Below, in pieces: positions 15,402-23,231 of a DNA stretch of 35,289 nt; positions within the stretch are counted from its first letter, which is position 1, and each line of letters opens with the position of its first letter. A program made the position numbers and the translations under genes. Where the stretch lies: NCBI GenBank assembly GCA_025449805.1, contig JANWIR010000039.1, forward strand, positions 1 to 35,289, given 5' to 3'. Source of the stretch: Acidimicrobiales bacterium (GTDB lineage Bacteria > Actinomycetota > Acidimicrobiia > Acidimicrobiales > RAAP-2). The notes below the pieces were generated by a model, which was given only the letters and a program-made list of their open reading frames with translations, did no database searches and had not been told where the DNA came from.

Positions 15402-15902
15402 ATGACGAACGTACCTTTCGAGGTTCGCGCCGCGCACCCGCGTGACTGGCGCAAACTGCGCGAGTTGCGCCTCGAGGCGCTGCTCGACACGCCCGAAGCC
15501 TTCGGATCAACCTACGAGGAGTCGGTGCGTCGCACGCGTCGACAGTGGAGGACGATGGCGCGCGACTTCAATTACTTCGTGGCACACGACGACGGTACGT
15601 TCCTAGGAATGGCCTCGGGTGGTTATCACGATGACGTGCCGGACACCGCGTGGCTGTACGGGATGTACGTCACGCCCGAGGCGCGCGGCACGCGCGTCGC
15701 CAGTGAACTTGTGGACGCCGTCGCTTCCTGGGCGCGGGGGCGTGGCTACAGCGCGCTCTACCTCCACGTCAGTGCCGACGTGGCGCGCGCGCGGCGCTTC
15801 TATCAACGCGTCGGATTTGTCGAGACGGGTGAGCAGCACGCCATGTCGCGCGATCCCGCCTTGACCCTCGTGACGATGCGACGAGGTCTCGACAATGTCT
15901 GA
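15402..15902 (+). CDS. GNAT family N-acetyltransferase
   Basis: Protein of 166 residues with a full GNAT fold. The N-terminal 'VRAAHPRDWRKLRELRLEALLDTPEAFGSTYEE' pattern is typical of RimI/PhiN-like acetyltransferases, the acetyl-CoA loop is 'VTPEARGTRVASEL', and the C-terminal 'LHVSADVARARRFYQRVGFVE' is motif B. The substrate is unknown. The open frame extends upstream into the CLC gene, but the ATG at 15402 gives the expected N-terminus. It overlaps the next acetyltransferase gene by 8 bases, so the two form a translationally coupled pair. Confidence 0.88.
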   Translation: MTNVPFEVRAAHPRDWRKLRELRLEALLDTPEAFGSTYEESVRRTRRQWRTMARDFNYFVAHDDGTFLGMASGGYHDDVPDTAWLYGMYVTPEARGTRVASELVDAVASWARGRGYSALYLHVSADVARARRFYQRVGFVETGEQHAMSRDPALTLVTMRRGLDNV

Positions 15903-16371
15903 GCCCGTGTTACGAATGGTCGAGGCATCGCGACTGCACGACTTGCGCCGACGCGTGCTGCGCAACGGCGACTGGTCAGCCAAGGTGGCGAACGCCCGCG
16001 ATGATGACCCCACCACGTTGCACGTCGCGATGGTGCTCGACGACGAAGTCCTCGCGAGTGCGTCGTACTTTCTCGAGCCGTCGCCCGACGTAGCGGTGGA
16101 CGGCGCCTATCAAGTTCGTTACGTCGCGACGGACCCCGCTTGGCAGGGCCGAGGTCTGGGTGCGCGCGTACTCGCGGCCGGCGAGGACGAGCTTCGTCGT
16201 CGAGGCGCCCTTCTCGTGTGGGCCAACGCGCGCGACAGCGCCCTGGATTTCTATCGTCACCGTGGCTGGACGGTGGTGGCGAATTCGGCCCACGTCAGTA
16301 CTGAGACGCAGTTGCCTCATCACCGCATTATTAAGGAACTGCGCGACGCGACCCCGACGACCGGCGCCTAA
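15895..16371 (+). CDS. GNAT family N-acetyltransferase
   Basis: Protein of 158 residues starting at an ATG that overlaps the previous gene's stop by 8 bases. The acetyl-CoA loop is a clear 'WQGRGLGARVL', and 'NARDSALDFYRHRGW' is the motif B region. It is a different subfamily from the upstream acetyltransferase, with little shared sequence, so it is not a simple recent duplication. Substrate unknown; it is likely co-translated with its neighbour. Confidence 0.87.
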   Translation: MSEPVLRMVEASRLHDLRRRVLRNGDWSAKVANARDDDPTTLHVAMVLDDEVLASASYFLEPSPDVAVDGAYQVRYVATDPAWQGRGLGARVLAAGEDELRRRGALLVWANARDSALDFYRHRGWTVVANSAHVSTETQLPHHRIIKELRDATPTTGA

Positions 16372-16375
16372 AAAC

Positions 16376-16381
16376 TAGTTT
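16376..16381 (+). promoter_or_regulatory. -10 hexamer TAGTTT deciding a start codon
   Basis: TAGTTT is 6 bases before the ATG at 16388 and only 3 before the adjacent GTG at 16385. The ATG is therefore preferred. Confidence 0.55.
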
Positions 16382-16387
16382 TAAGTG

Positions 16388-17413
16388 ATGCGTAAATTCT
16401 GGGTCGCCGCGCTCGCGGTCGTAGTCGTCGGCGCCGGCGCGGTCGTGGGCGTGTTGACGCGTCACCGCGGATCGAGTGGACCGGCCGCGACGACAACCTC
16501 AACGAGCGCGACGGCCGTTACGAACGCGCCGCTGACGGGGCTGCCCGACCCGAGCGGACTTTCGCGGACGCGTCCAGCGCTGACCGTCAAGATTGAGAAC
16601 ACGCCCGACGCGTTACCGCAGTGGGGCGTCGACGGCGCGGACGTGGTCTACGAAGAGATCGTCAACGGCGGCATCACTCGACTCGCGGCGGTCTTCAACT
16701 CCCAAGCCCCGGCGAAGATCGGGCCGGTTCGTTCGGTGCGACCCACCGACACGCAGGTGGTCTGGCCACTGGGCGGTCTCTTCGCGTACTCGGGCGGCGC
16801 CGCCTACGCGGTCGCGTCAATCGCCACCGCGCCGGTGAAGCTCATTGACGAGTCCTCGGCCGGTGCCGCTATGTTTCGCGATCCAAATCGCGTCGCGCCA
16901 CACAATCTCTACGCGATCGGGTCGAAACTCTTCGCCTTCGGGGGATCGCCGGTGCCGCCGCCCGCACTGTTTGGCTACCGTGGCGCGACGTCGAGTGGGT
17001 CATCGACGAGTGGCCCCAAGGTGCGTTCGTTCGTGGTGACTTTTCCGAGCATTTACTCCGTGACCTGGACGTGGAACGCGACCACCGACTCGTGGGACCG
17101 CACACTCTTCGGTCAGCCCGACGTGACGGGCACCGGCGTGCGCGAATCACCGAAGAACGTCGTGGTGATGTACGTGAACTACGTCAACGGCATCGGGACA
17201 ATGGCGTCGTACGCGAACCTCCAGGGTTCGGGCACGGTGGACGTGTTCACGAACGGGCGCGAGATTGCGGGCACGTGGTCGCGCGGCGCCTCAAAGTCCG
17301 ACGTCGTAACCTACCGGGACGCGAAGGGTCAGCCGATTCTCGTAACCCCCGGTCAAACGTGGGTTGAGCTCGTGAACGTCGGGGCGCCGCTCAGTGTGAC
17401 GACGACGAAGTAA
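16388..17413 (+). CDS. DUF3048 secreted or membrane-anchored protein
   Basis: Protein of 341 residues with an N-terminal hydrophobic helix (about residues 5-23), a short Thr/Ser-rich spacer and then the DUF3048 region. Family blocks are 'PLTGLPDP', 'RPALTVKIENTPDALPQWG', 'ADVVYEEIVNGGITRLAAVF' and 'KIGPVRSVRPTD'; the C-terminal part 'GQTWVELV' is the second conserved unit. Bacillus YerB, a lipoprotein, belongs to this family. No lipobox cysteine is present here, so anchoring is by the uncleaved helix or the protein is released. The function of DUF3048 is not known; an extracytoplasmic role is inferred. The 3' end overlaps the convergent SRPBCC gene by 23 bases. Confidence 0.87.
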   Translation: MRKFWVAALAVVVVGAGAVVGVLTRHRGSSGPAATTTSTSATAVTNAPLTGLPDPSGLSRTRPALTVKIENTPDALPQWGVDGADVVYEEIVNGGITRLAAVFNSQAPAKIGPVRSVRPTDTQVVWPLGGLFAYSGGAAYAVASIATAPVKLIDESSAGAAMFRDPNRVAPHNLYAIGSKLFAFGGSPVPPPALFGYRGATSSGSSTSGPKVRSFVVTFPSIYSVTWTWNATTDSWDRTLFGQPDVTGTGVRESPKNVVVMYVNYVNGIGTMASYANLQGSGTVDVFTNGREIAGTWSRGASKSDVVTYRDAKGQPILVTPGQTWVELVNVGAPLSVTTTK

Positions 17414-17834
17414 CCGCGCGCTCGAGGCGCTCGAGCGTTGCTTCCATGTTGTGGCGATTGCGCTCGGGCCACCGCAACGGTTCAATCAGGAAGCCCCAAG
17501 GCTTGGCGTAGTCGAAGGACTCCGTCACCCGGGTGCCGCCCTCGACCTCGTCAAGGTCGTAGCGCCAGGTGAACTGCGCGAAGTGGTGCCAGGCAATGCA
17601 GCGGTCCTCCTCGAAGGCCACCACTTTGTTCGTCACGCGGTAGGGCACCTTGTCCTTCATCCCCATCGAGAACGTGGCGCCGAGGTACAACCGCGGGGGC
17701 GCGTCGCGAACTTGCTGTAGCGTCGCGGAGCCGTCGAAGCGCGCGTGCGCGCGTGCGTCGGCCAGGAGCGCGAAAATGGCGTGGGCCGACGCGGGGATGG
17801 TGCGCGTGGCCGAAACTTTACGAACCGGACTCAT
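17391..17834 (-). CDS. SRPBCC family protein
   Basis: Protein of 147 residues with the START/polyketide-cyclase-like helix-grip fold: an N-terminal 'VSATRTIPASAHAIFALLADARAHARFDG' block, a central beta region, and a long C-terminal helix 'NRHNMEATLERLERAV'. Such proteins bind or transport hydrophobic ligands or act as cyclases; no specific role can be read here. The ATG at 17834 is preceded by TAGGCT with a 6-base gap. It is divergent from the alpha/beta hydrolase gene and shares an overlapping promoter with it. Confidence 0.85.
   Translation of the reverse strand: MSPVRKVSATRTIPASAHAIFALLADARAHARFDGSATLQQVRDAPPRLYLGATFSMGMKDKVPYRVTNKVVAFEEDRCIAWHHFAQFTWRYDLDEVEGGTRVTESFDYAKPWGFLIEPLRWPERNRHNMEATLERLERAVTSSSSH
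17419..17437 (+). terminator. Hairpin just after the DUF3048 stop
   Basis: CGCTCGAG and CTCGAGCG form a perfect 8-base stem with a 3-base loop, starting 6 bases after the TAA of the DUF3048 gene. It lies within the 3' coding part of the convergent SRPBCC gene. It is a possible terminator; codon constraint may also explain it. Confidence 0.4.
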
Positions 17835-17840
17835 TGACTC

Positions 17841-17850
17841 AGCCTAGGGT
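17841..17850. promoter_or_regulatory. Overlapping divergent -10 elements
   Basis: On the minus strand TAGGCT (17841-17846) sits 6 bases before the SRPBCC ATG. On the plus strand TAGGGT (17845-17850) overlaps it by two bases and points to the hydrolase gene, giving a leader of about 20 bases. The two hexamers share one TA step. Confidence 0.5.
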
Positions 17851-17861
17851 GGGTCGAAAAC

Positions 17862-17867
17862 GAAGGA
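17862..17867 (+). promoter_or_regulatory. Shine-Dalgarno GAAGGA
   Basis: GAAGGA lies 8 bases before the ATG at 17876. It decides the start within a longer open frame that runs back to 17753. Confidence 0.65.
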
Positions 17868-17875
17868 ACGCGGCC

Positions 17876-18772
17876 ATGAACCAGCATCAGGTACCCACGT
17901 CGGACGGACGCGCGTTGGAGGTGGCGAGCCTCGGCGACCCTCAAGGAGCGACGATCGTCTTTCATCACGGCACCCCCGGCTGCGTGGACACGATGGCGTT
18001 ACTGGCGCCGTTAGCCGACCACGGCGAGTTCTTTTTGGTGAGCGTCTCGCGCCCGGGGTACGCGGGCTCGACGCGTCGACCTGGTCGCCGCGTCGCTGAC
18101 GTCGTTGAGGACACCACCACGGCGCTCGACGCCCTCGGGCGCGGTACGTACCTCAGCGTGGGCTGGTCCGGTGGTGGTCCCCACGCGCTGGCCTGTGGGG
18201 CGCTGGACGCGCCCCGGTGTCGAGGCGTGTGGGCGCTCGCGAGCGTGGCGCCGGCCGACGTGGATTTCGACTGGACCGAGGGCATGGGCCCGGAGAACGT
18301 CGCGGAGTTCGAGTTGGCGCGGGCCGGTGGTGAGGCGTACGAAGCGGCGATTCGCGCGACGGCCGCGTCGTTCCTCGCCGCCGACGCTGAGAACATCATT
18401 GAACTCTTTGGCGGACTCCTGTCCGACGTCGACCAGCGTTCGTTGGCGTCGTGGGATCGGCGCAACGCCTTCGCGCATTCGTGTCGCGCCGCGTTCGCGC
18501 GAGGCCACGAGGGCTACCTCGACGACGACCACGCCTTCATGGGACCGTGGGGATTCAGCGCCGATGCGGTCGCGGTGCCGACCGAGGTTTGGTACGCCAA
18601 GGACGATCTCATGGTGCCGGCGTCACACGGCGCCTGGCTCTGCGCGAATCTCCCGGCGTCGCGGGAGCGTTACTTTCGCGACGACGGTCACGTGTCGTTG
18701 ATCCTCGATCACCTCGAGGAGCTCGGCCAATCGTGGCGCTCCTTCCTCGACGCCACGTCCGCCCCGGCGTGA
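17876..18772 (+). CDS. Alpha/beta hydrolase
   Basis: Protein of 298 residues. The oxyanion 'HHGTPG' block is at about 30-35 and the nucleophile elbow 'GWSGGG' puts Ser98 as catalytic serine. 'YAKDDLMVP' supplies the acidic residue and 'DDGHVSLI' the histidine near the C-terminus. This complete triad and the order fit the alpha/beta hydrolase-1 family, close to proline iminopeptidase-like or haloalkane-dehalogenase-like members. Substrate cannot be read. The ATG at 17876 is set by the upstream GAAGGA; upstream open-frame sequence overlaps the divergent SRPBCC gene. Confidence 0.88.
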   Translation: MNQHQVPTSDGRALEVASLGDPQGATIVFHHGTPGCVDTMALLAPLADHGEFFLVSVSRPGYAGSTRRPGRRVADVVEDTTTALDALGRGTYLSVGWSGGGPHALACGALDAPRCRGVWALASVAPADVDFDWTEGMGPENVAEFELARAGGEAYEAAIRATAASFLAADAENIIELFGGLLSDVDQRSLASWDRRNAFAHSCRAAFARGHEGYLDDDHAFMGPWGFSADAVAVPTEVWYAKDDLMVPASHGAWLCANLPASRERYFRDDGHVSLILDHLEELGQSWRSFLDATSAPA

Positions 18773-18774
18773 CC

Positions 18775-18792
18775 CGTCGTTGCGCAACGGCG
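18775..18792. terminator. Palindrome between convergent genes
   Basis: CGTCGTTGC followed directly by GCAACGGCG can fold into a stem with one G-U pair. It fills the 25-base gap between the hydrolase and the convergent decarboxylase and could stop transcription both ways. There is no T-run. Confidence 0.4.
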
Positions 18793-18797
18793 CGGTG

Positions 18798-20168
18798 CTA
18801 GTCGCGCATGGAGTCCAGGATCTGGTGGACCATTTCTTCGGTGGTGTTGGGGTGCAAGAACGCGAGTCGGGCCACCGTTTCGCCCTCCCACTTCGTCGGG
18901 GTGACGAAGGCAATCTGTTCGCGCAGCAGCCACCGACTCCACTCGTTGTAGCGCTCGGGGTCCCACCCGAGGCGTCGAAAGAGCACGACCGACAGACTCG
19001 ACGGTCGAACCAGCTCTAGGTGTTCCGCCTCGTTGATGAAGCCTTGGGTGAGGTCGGCGAGCGTGATCGCGCGTTCGACCGCCTCTTCGTAGGCCGCCAC
19101 GCCATTCGTGGCGAGTGAGAACCAAAAGGGCAGGCCGCGCGCCCGTCGCGAGAGATGGATGCCAAAGTCCGACGGGTTCCAGTCGAGGTGGTCGTCGTCG
19201 CCCTCGTGTAACACGTCGAGGTAGCTCGCCTGCTGGGCGAGGACCTTGCGGGCGAGCTTTGGTTCGCGGTAGAGCAGCGCGCAGCAGTCGAGCGGCGCGA
19301 AGAGCCACTTGTGGGGATCAACGATGAAGCTGTCGGCGTGGCGTAGCCCGGCGAGCAGTTCTCGGTGCGACGGCGAAAAAATGGCGGCCCCGCCGTAGGC
19401 ACCGTCAACGTGGAACCAGAGATCGTGTTCGCGCGCGAACGATCCCAAACCTTCGAGGTCATCGACGATGCCGGCGTTGGTGGTGCCGGCCGTCGCCACG
19501 ACGCCCACGACGGTCTCGGGGTGTGGGTCGCGCGCGAGCGCGGCTTCGAGCGCCGCTCGGGTAAAGCGGTGATCGTCGGTCTCGACGATGAGTGCCTCGA
19601 CGTCCAAAACGTGCAGGGCCTTACCGATGCTCGAGTGCGAGTCCGCGGAGATGGCGAAACGCACCTGGCGCGGATCGATGTTGGGGTGCTTGGCCCGTCC
19701 GACGTCGCGCGCGACGGTCAGGCTCGAGAGATTGCCAATGGAGCCGCCCGACACGAAGGCGCCGCCCGCGCCGTCGGGCAGGCCGGCGCGCGCGGCGAGG
19801 AACTCGAGGGCCTGATTTTCGGCCACGACCACCCCGCTCGATTCGAGCCAGCTGGTGCCGTTCAGGCCCGAACAGGCCACCACCATGTCAAAGAGCAATG
19901 AGTTCTTCGTGGGCGCGTTGGGGATGAAGGCGAGAAAGCCGGGTGAGTCGATGGACACGACCGCCGGGGCCAACGTCGAGCGAAAGATCTCCAACACGCG
20001 CGCGGGGTCTTCACCGAACTCCGAGATGAGACCCTCGAGGGCCGCGGGGTGGATGTCGAGTGAACTGCCAAAGTCCAGCGGAACCGGGTCCATCGCGAGT
20101 CGGTCTCGGCAGTACGCAAAAACGGCCTCACCCAACACTTCGTCGTAATCAAACATACGGTGCCTCAT
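18798..20168 (-). CDS. Group II pyridoxal-phosphate decarboxylase
   Basis: Protein of 456 residues in the aromatic-L-amino-acid/glutamate decarboxylase family (fold type I). The cofactor lysine is Lys287 in 'DPHKWLF'; His178 in 'SADSHSSIGKA' stacks on the ring and Asp255 in 'HVDGAYGG' binds its nitrogen. The N-terminal 'FLAFIPNAPT' block is near the substrate pocket. The length and 'DPHKWL' context suggest an amine-producing enzyme such as a tyrosine, DOPA, tryptophan or 2,4-diaminobutyrate decarboxylase, but the substrate is not decided. It is divergent from prephenate dehydratase, so aromatic metabolism is a possible link. The ATG at 20168 has AAAGGG 6 bases upstream; the ATG at 20156 is an alternative. 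Confidence 0.87.
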   Translation of the reverse strand: MRHRMFDYDEVLGEAVFAYCRDRLAMDPVPLDFGSSLDIHPAALEGLISEFGEDPARVLEIFRSTLAPAVVSIDSPGFLAFIPNAPTKNSLLFDMVVACSGLNGTSWLESSGVVVAENQALEFLAARAGLPDGAGGAFVSGGSIGNLSSLTVARDVGRAKHPNIDPRQVRFAISADSHSSIGKALHVLDVEALIVETDDHRFTRAALEAALARDPHPETVVGVVATAGTTNAGIVDDLEGLGSFAREHDLWFHVDGAYGGAAIFSPSHRELLAGLRHADSFIVDPHKWLFAPLDCCALLYREPKLARKVLAQQASYLDVLHEGDDDHLDWNPSDFGIHLSRRARGLPFWFSLATNGVAAYEEAVERAITLADLTQGFINEAEHLELVRPSSLSVVLFRRLGWDPERYNEWSRWLLREQIAFVTPTKWEGETVARLAFLHPNTTEEMVHQILDSMRD

Positions 20169-20174
20169 TGCACG

Positions 20175-20180
20175 CCCTTT
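20175..20180 (-). promoter_or_regulatory. Shine-Dalgarno AAAGGG
   Basis: AAAGGG precedes the decarboxylase ATG by 6 bases and supports the start at 20168. Confidence 0.6.
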
Positions 20181-20198
20181 CGAAAATCACCCCTCGCC

Positions 20199-20204
20199 AT
20201 CGTA
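20199..20204 (-). promoter_or_regulatory. -10 hexamer TACGAT of the decarboxylase
   Basis: TACGAT on the minus strand lies about 30 bases before the ATG at 20168, giving a leader of about 24 bases that contains the AAAGGG. Confidence 0.45.
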
Positions 20205-20248
20205 CGCAACGCGCGCCGTCGCCCCGGGGTCGTGGCAAAGGGGCGAAG

Positions 20249-20254
20249 TAGCAT
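20249..20254 (+). promoter_or_regulatory. -10 hexamer TAGCAT, leaderless
   Basis: TAGCAT is followed by 6 bases and the ATG of pheA. Confidence 0.6.
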
Positions 20255-20260
20255 CCTCCA

Positions 20261-21178
20261 ATGGCGAAAAAGCGTGTTGGCTACCTGGGTCCGGAGGGCA
20301 GCTTCTCGCACGAGGCGGTGCGCACCCTCGACGGCGTGGAGCCGGTGGGCCGCCCCTCGCTGGGTGATCTCCTCAGTGAGGTCGCGAGCGGCGAACTCGA
20401 TCAAGCGCTCGTTCCGCTCGAAAATGCGCTCGAAGGCACCGTGTCGGCCACCATCGACGGCCTCGTCTTTGACCACGAACTGGTCATCGTTCGTGAGATC
20501 GTGCTACCCATTCACCTCCATCTCCTCGCGCGTCCGGGCGTGACGATTACCGACGTGACGTCGATTCGTAGCTACGTGCACGCGCTGGCGCAAGTGCGCA
20601 CGCTGCTGCGTCGACTCGGCGTCAACGCCGAACAGACGACGTCGACCTCGCAGGCGGCGCGCGACGTCGCCGAGTCCGCCGAGCCTTGGGCGGCAATCGG
20701 TTCGCGACTGGCCGGGGAACTCTTCGGTCTCGTGGTCCTCGAAGAGGACGTGGAGGATCACCCCGAGAACGCCACGCGTTTCGTCGTGGTCGGACGCGGG
20801 GAGGTCGCGGCGCCGACCGGACACGATCGCACGTCCATCGTCTGTTTTCAAGACGCTGACCGACCGGGCTCGCTGTACGGCATCTTGGGACGCTTTGCGG
20901 CGCGCGACATCAACCTCACCAAACTCGAGAGCCGTCCCACCAAGCGCGGTCTTGGGGAGTACTGCTTCGTCATTGAGTTTGAGGGCCACGTCGCCGACGA
21001 CGTCGTCGCCGATTGCCTGGTGGACCTCCAGGCTCACCTGGCCAGAGTGAAGTTTCTCGGTTCCTACCCGGTGGTGGGGGCGGGCGCCGTCGATCGACGC
21101 GCCGAGGTTGCCGACGCGCGCGCGAGCGCGGCGTCGTGGATGGGTGAGATTCGCGCGAGGATTAGCCGCGACGCTTAA
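20261..21178 (+). CDS. pheA: Prephenate dehydratase
   Basis: Monofunctional prephenate dehydratase of 305 residues, converting prephenate to phenylpyruvate in phenylalanine synthesis. The catalytic domain begins 'VGYLGPEGSFSHEA' and ends with the 'NATRFVVVG' motif, where Thr172 is the catalytic threonine. The C-terminal ACT domain starts near residue 190 and has the 'DRPGSLYGILGRFA' and 'LTKLESRPTK' motifs that bind phenylalanine for feedback inhibition. No chorismate mutase domain is fused. It is divergent from a decarboxylase that may act on aromatic amino acids. Confidence 0.95.
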   Translation: MAKKRVGYLGPEGSFSHEAVRTLDGVEPVGRPSLGDLLSEVASGELDQALVPLENALEGTVSATIDGLVFDHELVIVREIVLPIHLHLLARPGVTITDVTSIRSYVHALAQVRTLLRRLGVNAEQTTSTSQAARDVAESAEPWAAIGSRLAGELFGLVVLEEDVEDHPENATRFVVVGRGEVAAPTGHDRTSIVCFQDADRPGSLYGILGRFAARDINLTKLESRPTKRGLGEYCFVIEFEGHVADDVVADCLVDLQAHLARVKFLGSYPVVGAGAVDRRAEVADARASAASWMGEIRARISRDA

Positions 21179-21180
21179 GT

Positions 21181-21204
21181 GACGCGGGCCCGGGGGCCCG
21201 CGTC
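21181..21204. terminator. Strong GC-rich hairpin
   Basis: A perfect 11-base inverted repeat (GACGCGGGCCC and its complement, two bases apart) lies between the pheA stop and the convergent tRNA-Ser 3' end. It should act as terminator for both. No T-run follows on either strand. Confidence 0.7.
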
Positions 21205-21205
21205 G

Positions 21206-21293
21206 TGGCGGAGGGAGTGGGATTTGAACCCACGGTGGGCAAGCCCACGCCGGTTTTCAAGACCGGTACATTCGGCCGCTCTGTCATCCCTCC
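21206..21293 (-). tRNA. tRNA-Ser(UGA)
   Basis: Read on the minus strand this folds as a class II tRNA of 88 bases: acceptor GGAGGGA pairs with TCCCTCC, the anticodon loop CTTGAAA carries TGA, a long variable arm follows, and the T loop is GGTTCAAATC. The CCA end is encoded. It decodes UCA and related serine codons. Confidence 0.95.
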
Positions 21294-21300
21294 GGGCGCA

Positions 21301-21306
21301 ATCTTA
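21301..21306 (-). promoter_or_regulatory. -10 hexamer TAAGAT of tRNA-Ser
   Basis: TAAGAT lies 7 bases before the first tRNA base. This is the same geometry as at the leaderless genes, consistent with transcription starting at or near the mature 5' end. Confidence 0.55.
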
Positions 21307-21331
21307 CCGGAGACGTCTGACGCCCTTTAAT

Positions 21332-21356
21332 CCGCGCGTCGTCACGCGTCGCGCGG
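21332..21356 (-). terminator. Possible terminator of typA
   Basis: CCGCGCG and CGCGCGG can form a 7-base stem with an 11-base loop downstream of the typA stop on the minus strand, followed by ATTAAA. Confidence 0.35.
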
Positions 21357-21375
21357 AGGGGACCGCGTCGGCGAA

Positions 21376-23193
21376 CTAGCCCTTCTTGCGAGCTCGAGCG
21401 CGCGCGGCCTGTTCGAGGATGACCTTACGCAGTCGCACGGACTTGGGCGTGACCTCGACGGCTTCGTCCTCGGCGATGAACTCGAGCGCTTGCTCGAGGG
21501 AGAAAATGGTCGGCGGGGCGATCTTCTCGGTGTTGTCACTGCCCGACGCGCGCATGTTCGTGAGCTTCTTTTCTTTGGTGGGGTTGACGTTCATCTCTTC
21601 GGTGCGCGCGTTCTCGCCCACGATCATGCCTTCGTAGACCTCAACGCCGGGTCCCACGAACAAGACGCCGCGCATCTCGAGGTCGAGCAGTGCGTTGCCC
21701 GTCGTGTAGCCACGACGGTCAGCGACGAGGACGCCCTTTTGACGGAGACGAATGTCACCAAACCACGGGGCGAAGCCGTCCGAGGTGGAGTGCATCATGC
21801 CCGCGCCGCGGGTCTCGGTCATGAACTCGGTGCGAATACCCACCAGGCCGCGCGCGGGAATGCGCCACTCGAGGCGCACCCAGCCGGTGCCGTGATTCAC
21901 GAGGTCGATCATGGTGCCCTTGCGCGTCGCGAGCAGCGTCGTGATGGCCCCCACGAACTCCTCGGGCGCGTCGATCGTGACGTGCTCCATTGGCTCGTGC
22001 AGCTTGCCGTCGATTGTCTTGGTCACGACCTGCGGCTTACCCACGGTCAGCTCAAAACCCTCGCGACGCATCGTTTCGATGAGGACCGCGAGTTGCAGTT
22101 CACCGCGACCCTGAACCTCCCAGGCGTCGGGTCGATCGGTCGGCAGCACGCGCAGTGACACGTTGCCCACGAGTTCGCGGTCGAGACGGTCCTTGACCAT
22201 GCGCGCGGTGAGGAGCTTGCCTTCCGTACCGGCCAGGGGCGACGTGTTGATACCGAGAGTCATGGAGAGACTGGGCTCGTCGACGTGCAGCGGCTCGAGC
22301 GCGATGGGGTTGTCCGCGTCGGCCAGGGTCTCGCCAATCGTGATGTCCTCGAAACCGGCGACCGCCACGATGTCGCCCGGTCCAGCGCTCTGGGCGGGCA
22401 CGCGCTCGAGCGCCTCGGTGATGAACATCTCCGTGATGCGCGCGTGCTCGATGGTGCCGTCCAAGCGACACCACGCGACGCGCTGACCACGTTCGAGGTT
22501 GCCGTTGATGACGCGACACAGCGCTAATCGACCGAGGTACGGCGACGCGTCGAGGTTGCAGACCAACGCCTGCAGGCCGTGGCCCTCGTCGTACTCGGGG
22601 GCGGGTACGTACTCCGCGATCGTTTCGAAGAGCGAGTCGAGGTTTTCGGTGACGACCTCGGGGTCCTTCGACGCCCAGCCCTGACGGGCGCTCGCGTAGA
22701 GAATGGGAAAGGAGATCTGCTCTTCGTCCGCGTCGAGGTCGAGGAAGAGATTCTCCACTTCGGTCACCACGTCACTGACGCGCGCGTCGGGGCGATCGAC
22801 CTTATTAATCACGAGCACGACGGGTAGACGTGCCTCGAGAGTCTTGCGTAGGACGAAACGGGTCTGGGGCAAGGGGCCCTCGGCCGCGTCGACCAGCAAG
22901 ATCACGGCGTCGACTATGGCCAGCCCTCGCTCGACCTCGCCGCCGAAATCGGCGTGTCCCGGGGTGTCAATGATGTTGATCGTCAGGTCGTGCCACTTGA
23001 CGGCGGTGTTCTTCGCGAGGATGGTGATGCCCTTTTCGCGCTCGAGATCGCCCGAGTCCATGACCCGGTCGGTGAGCTCTTCGTGCGCGGTAAAGGAGTC
23101 GGTTTGGCGCAACATCTTGTCGACCAGGGTGGTTTTTCCGTGGTCCACGTGGGCGATGATGGCAATATTTCGGAGGTTGGAACGTAGCGACAT
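21376..23193 (-). CDS. typA: Translational GTPase TypA/BipA
   Basis: Ribosome-associated GTPase of 605 residues, the normal length. G1 is 'AHVDHGKT' at residues 14-21, G3 'DTPGH', G4 'NKVD' and G5 'SAR'; the 'DSGDLEREKGITI' switch I block is typical. The C-terminal BipA-specific part includes 'TRGAGMMHS' and 'NPTKEKKLTNMR'. TypA/BipA helps ribosome assembly and stress growth. The minus-strand TAGCGT at 23203-23208 lies 9 bases before the ATG, so the leader may be about two bases. Elongation factor G and LepA are excluded by these blocks. Confidence 0.96.
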   Translation of the reverse strand: MSLRSNLRNIAIIAHVDHGKTTLVDKMLRQTDSFTAHEELTDRVMDSGDLEREKGITILAKNTAVKWHDLTINIIDTPGHADFGGEVERGLAIVDAVILLVDAAEGPLPQTRFVLRKTLEARLPVVLVINKVDRPDARVSDVVTEVENLFLDLDADEEQISFPILYASARQGWASKDPEVVTENLDSLFETIAEYVPAPEYDEGHGLQALVCNLDASPYLGRLALCRVINGNLERGQRVAWCRLDGTIEHARITEMFITEALERVPAQSAGPGDIVAVAGFEDITIGETLADADNPIALEPLHVDEPSLSMTLGINTSPLAGTEGKLLTARMVKDRLDRELVGNVSLRVLPTDRPDAWEVQGRGELQLAVLIETMRREGFELTVGKPQVVTKTIDGKLHEPMEHVTIDAPEEFVGAITTLLATRKGTMIDLVNHGTGWVRLEWRIPARGLVGIRTEFMTETRGAGMMHSTSDGFAPWFGDIRLRQKGVLVADRRGYTTGNALLDLEMRGVLFVGPGVEVYEGMIVGENARTEEMNVNPTKEKKLTNMRASGSDNTEKIAPPTIFSLEQALEFIAEDEAVEVTPKSVRLRKVILEQAARARARKKG

Positions 23194-23202
23194 GACTGAA
23201 CC

Positions 23203-23208
23203 ACGCTA
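23203..23208 (-). promoter_or_regulatory. -10 hexamer TAGCGT of typA
   Basis: TAGCGT is 9 bases before the ATG, slightly further than at the leaderless genes. Confidence 0.4.
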
Positions 23209-23231
23209 GTAGGCGTGGGGCCTTGAAGAAT

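Noticed and set aside
21206-21293. tRNA-Ser as an attachment site of an integrated element
   Set aside because: No integrase, no duplicated tRNA end and ordinary housekeeping genes on both sides.
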